Origin: a virus
Virus record (IMG/VR): IMGVR_UViG_3300028829_005419
Location: 1-62,801 of that record
DNA: 62,801 nucleotides
Direction: 5' to 3' (one strand)
The notes under the pieces were generated by a model, which saw nothing but the letters and a program-made list of their open reading frames with translations, was not told the DNA's origin and searched no databases. This document shows positions 1 to 5,360 of the stretch, one piece after another. Position numbers and translations under genes: made by a program. Within the stretch, counting starts at the first letter, position 1; every line of letters begins with the position of its first letter.

Positions 1-465
1 GATGAACACAACGGCGTTGGAGCCTTGTATACATTCTTTGCTCCCGAGCCTGCAAAAGAATTTGCTTTATTACATTCCGAGCACAATTTTAAATTGAATG
101 GTCGCGAGGGATGGGTATATGAAATCAATCTTAAACCCGGTGCGTCAATAATCGATTTAACAGATTTCTCCGGTTACGAAGAGAAGCACGAATTGATTAA
201 ACAACGCATTATGGCCGGCGAAGGCGCGGGTGATGGGGTTGCCTGGGAAGATCTTGTTGGGTGCAAAGGCTCACCCTGTATGTTCGATCTTCTTGACTAT
301 AACATCGAGTTTGTTCAGTTCCTACAGGATATAGGAGTCGATGGCTTAATCTTTATTGATGGCTTAGACGAAATCGGGATAGACCAGATTAAAGTACTCG
401 TAATGTTTAACACAAAGCCGATCAAGGAAGTCCGGAAAGCCAAAGTGTCAGAGAAGAGAAACTAA
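1..465 (+). CDS. ADP-ribosyltransferase-like protein (5' truncated)
   Basis: The frame is open to the window edge, so the true start lies upstream; only the last 154 residues are visible. The pattern resembles ADP-ribosyltransferase-like domains found in polyvalent and toxin-like phage proteins. It has an N-terminal G-x-LYTFFAPEPAKEFA block, then VYEINLKPGASIIDL, and a C-terminal VDGLIFID followed by VLVMFNTKPIKEV, which matches the usual D-G-[VI] ... V-x-F-[DN]-x-x-x-I-K ending. I could not identify a catalytic glutamate with certainty. The stop overlaps the next start by one base (TAATG), so the two are probably co-translated. It sits at the head of a row of genes with capsid-targeting-like leaders; whether it has one itself cannot be seen. 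The family call is pattern recognition, not a search. Confidence 0.45.
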   Translation, partial: DEHNGVGALYTFFAPEPAKEFALLHSEHNFKLNGREGWVYEINLKPGASIIDLTDFSGYEEKHELIKQRIMAGEGAGDGVAWEDLVGCKGSPCMFDLLDYNIEFVQFLQDIGVDGLIFIDGLDEIGIDQIKVLVMFNTKPIKEVRKAKVSEKRN

Positions 466-977
466 TGAAACTTATTCTTGAAAACTGGCGACAGTATATA
501 ACTGAAGATGTGGGAAATACAAAATATTTCTGGCAGACAAACGGTCCATGGAAAAGTGAGTCTCAAATAGAATTTGGAGTTACTCACGTTCCCAAAGCAA
601 AGCCACGCATGCGAGATGGAGTGGAAGAAATATTTGAAGAAGTGAGAAAAGAAAAGTTTCCAGATCGTCCAAGTCGTTTTAACTGTGTTTATTTATGTGA
701 AAACCTTGATGGATTTAGTGGAAGAAGTTTTTGTCACCGCGATAATACCTCCGGAGGTGAAACCTATATAGTAGAACTCCGCGGAGACTATAACATCTTT
801 AAGACAAATGCCGAGATATGGACCGAGGCTGTTTTTTCAATGGAACGATCCGGAGACATTAATATTATAAAAGGTTATGCCGAGAGTTATTGGAATCCTA
901 CCGGAATTATAACATTTGGTGAGTTGTTGGTCTCGCCACCAGAATCAGCAGTTATTGTTGGAGAATATAAAGAATGA
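465..977 (+). CDS. Leader-bearing protein, possible ADP-ribosyltransferase-like cargo
   Basis: 170 residues. The first 15 residues (MKLILENWRQYITED) form a leader almost identical to those of the next two genes and end in I12-T13-E14, which fits the (I/L)-x-E cleavage rule of T4-type prohead proteases. The body has RPSRFNCVYL near residue 63, a Y-I-V-E strand, and YAESYW followed by ELLVSP near the C-terminus. This layout (R-S early, aromatic middle, E-L-L-V late) recalls small phage ADP-ribosyltransferases, but remains tentative. The ATG overlaps the upstream stop by 1 nt, and the TGA overlaps the next ATG by 4 nt. The role could be a head-packaged effector in the manner of T4 Alt; this is inference. 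Confidence 0.6.
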   Translation: MKLILENWRQYITEDVGNTKYFWQTNGPWKSESQIEFGVTHVPKAKPRMRDGVEEIFEEVRKEKFPDRPSRFNCVYLCENLDGFSGRSFCHRDNTSGGETYIVELRGDYNIFKTNAEIWTEAVFSMERSGDINIIKGYAESYWNPTGIITFGELLVSPPESAVIVGEYKE

Positions 978-1201
978 AACTTATTCTTGAAAACTGGCGA
1001 AAGCTATTGGAAGGAGACGTAATAAACTTTCCTTCTAAACCAACCGCCTCAGAAGACGACATCAAAAAAGTTATCAGTCTTGAAGACGACATTGGAAATC
1101 TTTTAGCATCCATATACGGCAACCAATCTGAGATCCCCATTGATGTAATCGAGATAATGGATTCGCTTGTAGATGCCGTTGAGGAATCTCTCAAAAAATG
1201 A
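974..1201 (+). CDS. Small leader-bearing acidic protein
   Basis: 75 residues. It begins MKLILENWRKLLEGD, sharing nine residues and 27 identical bases with the start of the gene at 465. The probable processing site is L11-L12-E13. The remaining 62 residues are acidic and mostly helical by composition, with no recognised domain. The start overlaps the previous stop by ATGA and the stop overlaps the next start by ATGA, so translation of all three leader genes is probably coupled. I read it as a small internal head protein; the function is unknown. An antisense reading frame over the same bases is not credible. Confidence 0.65.
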   Translation: MKLILENWRKLLEGDVINFPSKPTASEDDIKKVISLEDDIGNLLASIYGNQSEIPIDVIEIMDSLVDAVEESLKK

Positions 1202-1773
1202 AACTCATTCTTGAAAGCTGGAAGAACTTTTTAAACGAAGAAAAGAAAGGCGCTTACTCATTTGATTATGACGAGACCCTTATCAAATATAAGCCAGATC
1301 CAGAAGATCCACAGTTCAGTGCGTTATATGATAAGCCTCACGAAGAGAACATCGCAAAGTTAAAAGAACTCGCTGCTGCTGGTGAGATTGTTTATATTGT
1401 TACATCCCGAGCAAAGCGCACCGGAGAGAAAATGCCTTGGGATACAGCACCAGACCCAGAGGATTTGGTTGCTGACTTAAACCTTCCAGTCAAGTCTATT
1501 CACTACACCAGCGGAGACTTAAAGGCTGAAACTCTTTTATCTCTTGGTGTTGTTGAGCATTGGGATGACGATGAAGAAGAGATCGCTGCCGCAAAAGAAG
1601 CCGGCATCAAAGCAAATCTTGTCCCGGGGGATGTTCAATTGCGTGAAACAATGTTGTCTATGTGGGCAAACAATATTCACGAGGCTGGAATGGAAGTTCC
1701 GGCAAAGATGAAAAAATATCTTAAAACCCATCCTTATATGGAGCCTGATGGTCTTCAAGAGAGACTGTCCTAA
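1198..1773 (+). CDS. HAD-superfamily phosphatase with capsid-targeting-like leader
   Basis: 191 residues. The leader is MKLILESWKNFLNEE, with L12-N13-E14 as possible cleavage site. It is followed at once by an HAD motif I, SFDYDETLI, with nucleophile D23 and acid/base D25. A motif II-like block, IVYIVTSR, lies near residues 61-68, and HWDDDEEEI near residue 120 supplies the acidic motif IV. This matches small HAD hydrolases of the nucleotidase/phosphatase type; the substrate is not evident. Removing the leader would leave the catalytic domain almost exactly intact, which suggests the leader is an add-on module. The ATG overlaps the previous stop. Confidence 0.75.
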   Translation: MKLILESWKNFLNEEKKGAYSFDYDETLIKYKPDPEDPQFSALYDKPHEENIAKLKELAAAGEIVYIVTSRAKRTGEKMPWDTAPDPEDLVADLNLPVKSIHYTSGDLKAETLLSLGVVEHWDDDEEEIAAAKEAGIKANLVPGDVQLRETMLSMWANNIHEAGMEVPAKMKKYLKTHPYMEPDGLQERLS

Positions 1774-1790
1774 AAAATAGAAACTAAAAC

Positions 1791-1816
1791 AAAAAGACTA
1801 TTTAAAAAGACTATTT
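1791..1816 (+). repeat. Tandem 13-bp repeat AAAAAGACTATTT x2
   Basis: Two perfect copies of AAAAAGACTATTT lie head to tail in the 87-nt gap between the HAD gene and the next leader gene. ACTATTTA or close variants also appear at 3990, 8697, 56079 and 59357, at gene junctions. The end of the T4 late promoter consensus (TATAAATACTATT) contains the same ACTATT, so this may be a start-site or regulatory element. No clear TATAAATA box precedes it here. Confidence 0.5.
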
Positions 1817-1860
1817 AAAGAGATATTATTAGCACTCTGCCTATAAGGAAATCGAATAAA

Positions 1861-2466
1861 GTGAAACTTAACAAATCAAAACTACGATATAGGATCAAGA
1901 TCAAAGAAGGGCTTACGTCAGAAGCCCGGACGTATAATTTTATGGTCACACATACCAAATCAGGTGATACGTCCCAAGTTAACGCAGAAAATGGTAATGA
2001 AGCCATCATGAAGGCGCGGACTGGTGAGTTGGAAAAACACGGTGGACCCGAGGGCGATTATAAAGTAAAGAAGTTGACCGAAACCGCGTTAAGAAAGATG
2101 ATCAGGGAAGAACTTGAAGTTATCTTAACAAATGAAGAAGCATCTGATTTCTTCGATATTGATCCAAAAGAATTTCTTGGCGAGTTTGTAGAAGAGGCAA
2201 TGGGCAGAGCATCGAAGACAACTAAAACACCACCTGATGCTACCAAGGATGAAAAGAAGGCAGCAAACAAAAGAGTAAGAAAAGCCGGGAAAGAAGATTC
2301 TAAGAAAGAACTAGACGAGAAGAAGTTAACAAAGCCAGAGAAAAAAGAACTTAAATCCTTAGAAAAGAAAACTCCTAAGAAAGATTTTATAGATCAATAC
2401 GGAGACAAAGAAGGTGAAAGTATTTATTACGCCACATTAACCAAAAAGGCAAAAGAGAAAGCATAA
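1861..2466 (+). CDS. Lysine-rich leader-bearing protein, unknown function
   Basis: 201 residues from a GTG start. GTG is preferred because it gives a leader (MKLNKSKLRYRIKIKEG) like that of the genes at 3169 and 62219, with I14-K15-E16 as possible processing site; AAGGA lies about 11 nt upstream. A second such element, LRKMIREEL, occurs near residue 80 and may be an internal cleavage site. The C-terminal half is very rich in Lys and Glu and ends in FIDQYGDKEGESIYYAT, a short conserved tail I recall from other marine phage proteins of unknown role. No enzyme motif was seen. The stop overlaps the next start by TAATG. It may be an internal, DNA-binding head protein. Confidence 0.6.
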   Translation: MKLNKSKLRYRIKIKEGLTSEARTYNFMVTHTKSGDTSQVNAENGNEAIMKARTGELEKHGGPEGDYKVKKLTETALRKMIREELEVILTNEEASDFFDIDPKEFLGEFVEEAMGRASKTTKTPPDATKDEKKAANKRVRKAGKEDSKKELDEKKLTKPEKKELKSLEKKTPKKDFIDQYGDKEGESIYYATLTKKAKEKA

Positions 2467-3167
2467 TGAGCATTGATTACAAACAACTTCAGCTTCTAGT
2501 AAAAGAAGCAATGTTTACAAATGGAGGCATTAACGAGCCTTCCGCGCCCGAAGGCGTTCCACACAGAATGCCGGCAGCAGATAAGGACACCCCAGAGCAG
2601 GATAAGGGCGATCCAGAAGCAAATGACTTGTATGACCTCGCACTTACCGCAAGAGAAGCCACAGAGCAACTCGTAGAGGCTCTTGACGAGCCCATCTATG
2701 ACGACGCCTATGAGCAGGCTTTCAAGGCGTCTGCGTGCCTTAGAAAGGCTTTAAACAGCCTTGAAGGTTCTGGCGCTCATCCAATGCCTGACCAACGAGT
2801 TGTTGCGGCTCCTGAGTATCAGCAAAGATTTAGTGGAGGCTCCGGAGGAGATTACGCTGGTGGTGGTATGATTGGAATGGGAGGCGGTGACTTTGGTGGC
2901 TTAGAAGAACAGGAAGAGCTTAAGGGTTTTGGTAGCAAAACAGTTACTAAACAGGCTCAAGCTAAAGGAGAGTTAGAAAAATCTAAATCTATTTCCAAAG
3001 GAGATACTTTAGGCGATGTTACTAATAGAGAAAGATCAATGTTAGTACAAATTGAAAAAGTATTGTCTGATATTGCTGAGAAAGATGATTTGGTTAAATA
3101 CAGAACTACGCTTGAAACTATTCTTAAAAAGCTGCTAGCAGCTGCTAATAAGCAACAAGGAAAATAA
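2466..3167 (+). CDS. Probable internal or structural protein with Gly-rich centre
   Basis: 233 residues. The N-terminus MSIDYKQLQLLVKEAM fits the leader pattern, with V12-K13-E14. The middle holds a helical stretch (about residues 45-95) and a glycine-rich linker (about 118-145, GGSGGDYAGGGMIGMGGG). The C-terminal third is Lys/Glu-rich and helical (residues 185-230). No recognised catalytic motif. It is one base-pair coupled to the gene before it (TAATG) and two bases before the next. A scaffold-like or internal head role is inferred only from context and composition. Confidence 0.55.
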   Translation: MSIDYKQLQLLVKEAMFTNGGINEPSAPEGVPHRMPAADKDTPEQDKGDPEANDLYDLALTAREATEQLVEALDEPIYDDAYEQAFKASACLRKALNSLEGSGAHPMPDQRVVAAPEYQQRFSGGSGGDYAGGGMIGMGGGDFGGLEEQEELKGFGSKTVTKQAQAKGELEKSKSISKGDTLGDVTNRERSMLVQIEKVLSDIAEKDDLVKYRTTLETILKKLLAAANKQQGK

Positions 3168-3168
3168 A

Positions 3169-3486
3169 ATGAAGATTACTAAAGCACAACTTAAAGAGAT
3201 GATCTCTGATGAACTAACTGGAACCTCAATCTTGCTTGAGATGCCCGGTGAAACACAGCAGGCGCCAGCACACGACAAGGATCCAGATGGATATGAAGGA
3301 CAGATGGCTCGCAGATCTCTATATCATATGGCTGCGCAGGCACAGCAACTCCACGATATGTTGATGGATGACGAAAATCTTGAGCCTTGGGTTCAGGCAA
3401 AGATCACCAAAGCAGCCGACTATCTTGAAAAAGCATTCAAAGCGATTACTTATGAAAAAGGTCCAGGGCAAGGTAAAATACAGTGA
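3169..3486 (+). CDS. Small leader-bearing protein, unknown function
   Basis: 105 residues. It starts MKITKAQLKEMISDEL, clearly of the same type as the leader MKLTKAKLQKIIKEEI carried by the genes at 62219 and 62468, over 59 kb away in this window. The body contains a helical region, RSLYHMAAQAQQLHDMLMDD, and a conserved-looking AADYLEKAFKAITYE near the C-terminus. No known domain. The stop overlaps the next start by 4 nt. Probably a small internal protein of the virion head. Confidence 0.6.
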   Translation: MKITKAQLKEMISDELTGTSILLEMPGETQQAPAHDKDPDGYEGQMARRSLYHMAAQAQQLHDMLMDDENLEPWVQAKITKAADYLEKAFKAITYEKGPGQGKIQ

Positions 3487-3677
3487 GTTGGGATTGGAAG
3501 CATCTTAAAGGAGAAAGTTGGGTCATACATACTAAGCGATCATCCAAACTTTCAATCTTAATGCTTTTATCAGGTTTTGCTATGATGGTTCATATGCTTA
3601 TACCTTTCTGGCAACAACCAAAATGGTTACAAGGTGATTCAATCAGGAACACTTTGGATAAATCGTTAAGAAGATAG
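3483..3677 (+). CDS. Small protein with one membrane segment
   Basis: 64 residues. A basic N-terminal part (KRSSK) is followed by one hydrophobic segment at about residues 23-43 (LSILMLLSGFAMMVHMLIPF), then a short polar tail. It overlaps the previous gene by 4 nt and ends directly before the next membrane protein, so the two could form a membrane pair. No family recognised. Confidence 0.5.
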   Translation: MSWDWKHLKGESWVIHTKRSSKLSILMLLSGFAMMVHMLIPFWQQPKWLQGDSIRNTLDKSLRR

Positions 3678-3998
3678 ATGCTGAGGAAAATAGTTAGATT
3701 AGTTTATTTTCTGGCTGTTCTTATTGTTGTAGATCTCACAGCAACATTATTTTGGGTAAAAAACGATTTGGCTACGGAAGCCAATCCAATAATGGATTTC
3801 TTTTTACAACATTCTCCAATATTATTTGTTTTAGCAAAGTTAGGTTTAAGTGGAGTTGGTTTATATATTCTCTACTCTTTTAGACAAAGATTTAAACGTA
3901 GAGTATTTTATATTCTTTTAATTTTAAACTTAATATATTTGATTGTTTTTGGATATCACTTATGGGCTGCTCTTTTTCTTCTTTTTTCAACTATTTAA
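3678..3998 (+). CDS. Multi-pass membrane protein, DUF5658-like
   Basis: 106 residues, almost wholly hydrophobic, with three or four likely membrane helices (about residues 5-25, 42-66, 73-90 and 92-106). The pattern D-L-T-A-T near residue 20, then TEANPIMDFFL and an AKLGL in the next helix, matches what I recall of the DUF5658 group of small four-helix membrane proteins. Function unknown. It starts right after the stop of the preceding membrane gene. A holin role was considered, but nothing in the neighbourhood suggests lysis. Confidence 0.55.
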   Translation: MLRKIVRLVYFLAVLIVVDLTATLFWVKNDLATEANPIMDFFLQHSPILFVLAKLGLSGVGLYILYSFRQRFKRRVFYILLILNLIYLIVFGYHLWAALFLLFSTI

Positions 3999-4004
3999 TA
4001 GATA

Positions 4005-4760
4005 ATGCATAAGTGCGTAAACAATACTGCTGGAAATACTCGCCATCTTGAACAGATGGTTGATAACTTTTTTCCTTATTCTCAAAAACAACTTGGCTTT
4101 GATAAAGGCGCCTCGATCGTTTTTCAAAGTGATCAGGATAATGCCGGCAGGATGTTAGGCAAGACTGCTTACTATGACCCACAGAACTACCAGATTGTTC
4201 TTTATACAGATGGAAGACATCCAAAAGATATATTGAGATCTTTATCGCACGAACTAGTTCATCATGATCAAAACTGTCGTGGAGATTTTACAACTGATAA
4301 TGCTACTGGCGAAGGGTATGCCCAGAAAGATCCGCACCTTAGAGAAATGGAGCGAGAGGCATACGAAAAAGGAAATTTAATATTTAGAGACTTTGAAGAT
4401 CTAATTAAAACAGGAAAAATTAATATCGAGATTGATTTCTCGGATTCAGGAGAACCAAAGATGTCACTTAAAGAGTGGAAAAACAATGAAATCAACACAA
4501 AGTTGATGAAGAAATGGGGACTTCTTAGTGAAGGCGCCAAGCCAGACTTCCTTGATGTAGATAAGGATGGCGATAAAGAAGAGTCAATGAAGGATGCTGC
4601 TAAGGACGCCAAGAAAGAAGATCTTGACGAAGCACAGCTTTCCGAGGAAGAGATCGAGGAGACTGTTGATGAAACAACAGCACCAAAGATGATCTCTGTC
4701 CACGAGGCAAAGCAAATCACTCGTAGAATCCTACGAAGAATCAAAAAGGAGAGTAAGTAA
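4005..4760 (+). CDS. Zinc metallopeptidase (HExxH) with EF-hand-like segment
   Basis: 251 residues. A gluzincin-type motif HELVHHDQ (H82, E83, H86) is followed by a glutamate in MEREAYEKGN, a likely third zinc ligand. This arrangement resembles the compact peptidases whose motif is HELTH-x-x-Q with a later E-x-E-A-Y. After the peptidase domain comes PDFLDVDKDGDKEE (near residue 185), an EF-hand-like calcium loop, then a strongly acidic stretch and a basic end ITRRILRRIKK. It has no secretion signal, which fits an enzyme carried in the virion or acting in the host cytoplasm. Its place among the leader genes suggests it is packaged, although its own N-terminus is not a typical leader. Confidence 0.65.
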   Translation: MHKCVNNTAGNTRHLEQMVDNFFPYSQKQLGFDKGASIVFQSDQDNAGRMLGKTAYYDPQNYQIVLYTDGRHPKDILRSLSHELVHHDQNCRGDFTTDNATGEGYAQKDPHLREMEREAYEKGNLIFRDFEDLIKTGKINIEIDFSDSGEPKMSLKEWKNNEINTKLMKKWGLLSEGAKPDFLDVDKDGDKEESMKDAAKDAKKEDLDEAQLSEEEIEETVDETTAPKMISVHEAKQITRRILRRIKKESK

Positions 4761-4761
4761 A

Positions 4762-5100
4762 ATGGTTGCACCGTTTATTAAAAGAAGAAGAAGAGCAGAG
4801 GCCGCTCGCAAGGCAGCAGCAGCGGCTGCAAAGAAGGCAGCAGCAGCGCCAGTTGTAGAGGCTCCGGCACCAGTTGTTGAAGAGGTTGTAGAGGCTCCAG
4901 TTGTTGAAGAGACAGTTGAAGAGGTTGTAGAGGCTCCAGTTGTTGAAGAGACAGTTGAAGAGGTTGTAGAGGAAGTTGTTGAAGAAGCAACTCCCGATCT
5001 TGGATCACTTCGCAAGTGGGAACTAGTTGAACTAGCAGAAGCAGCCGGTCACGATGTTCTAGGTCTTACAAAAAGACAACTCGTAGATCTCCTAAGTTAA
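4762..5100 (+). CDS. Ala/Val/Glu repeat protein with C-terminal SAP/Rho-N-like motif
   Basis: 112 residues in three parts. First is a very basic start with KRRRRAEAARKAAAAAAKK. Second is a Val-Glu-Pro repeat (residues 35-75, two and a half copies of VEEVVEAPVVEET). Third is a C-terminal motif, LRKWELVELAEAAG...LTKRQLVDLL, that resembles the helix-extended-loop-helix of SAP or Rho N-terminal nucleic-acid-binding domains. A basic head, flexible linker and nucleic-acid-binding tail suggest a DNA-condensing or tethering protein. The reverse strand is also open across the repeat, but only because of its composition. Confidence 0.6.
   Translation: MVAPFIKRRRRAEAARKAAAAAAKKAAAAPVVEAPAPVVEEVVEAPVVEETVEEVVEAPVVEETVEEVVEEVVEEATPDLGSLRKWELVELAEAAGHDVLGLTKRQLVDLLS
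4876..4971 (+). repeat. 39-bp in-frame tandem repeat, about 2.5 copies
   Basis: Copies at 4876-4914 and 4915-4953 are identical, followed by a partial copy up to 4971. Each codes for VEEVVEAPVVEET. The exact identity suggests recent expansion by slippage or unequal recombination. It lengthens the acidic linker of the protein at 4762. Confidence 0.85.
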
Positions 5101-5104
5101 GGCT

Positions 5105-5353
5105 ATGGATTATCGTCGGCTAACTCGTCAGTTCATTATGAACGAGGGCAAAGGCCCTGCTACGTCTAGTTATTTAGATTCTATTTCTGAAGTGCTGGAA
5201 AACATAATGCCGCGTTCTAAAAAGGATGCGCGCAGGATTGAGATGGCCAAGGAAAGTCTAAAACAAGTTAGGCGACAGACTAGGCGCCTTCAAGAGCGTG
5301 TTAATGTTCTTGAAGAGCAGGTTTCAGTATTAGAAGAAAATAAGGAGAGTTGA
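5105..5353 (+). CDS. Small coiled-coil protein
   Basis: 82 residues. The start MDYRRLTRQFIMNEGK fits the leader style (hydrophobic residues near 10-12, E14). Residues 35-82 form a heptad-like coiled coil (VRRQTRRLQERVNVLEEQVSVLEE). Such small coiled-coil proteins are often scaffold or core components in phage heads, but no family was identified. It begins four bases after the previous stop and ends just before the large fusion gene. Confidence 0.6.
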   Translation: MDYRRLTRQFIMNEGKGPATSSYLDSISEVLENIMPRSKKDARRIEMAKESLKQVRRQTRRLQERVNVLEEQVSVLEENKES

Positions 5354-5360
5354 AAAGATA

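Larger units (their letters stand above)
465..1224 (+). repeat. Repeated leader-coding DNA, type 1 (three copies)
   Basis: Bases 465-491 and 974-1000 are identical over 27 nt. The copy at 1198-1224 differs at a few positions. All begin at a start codon and code for MKLILE-N/S-W-R/K. The sequence similarity ends abruptly within each leader, so the leader behaves as a mobile module joined to different bodies. Confidence 0.8.

Noticed and set aside
3483-3998. Holin/lysis pair
   Set aside because: Two small membrane proteins in a row suggested a holin, but no endolysin or spanin is near and the second looks like DUF5658. Not claimed.
4268-5015. Reverse-strand frames rich in Ser, Thr and Gln
   Set aside because: They are the complement of Lys/Glu-rich and repeat coding sequence on the + strand and have no independent support.
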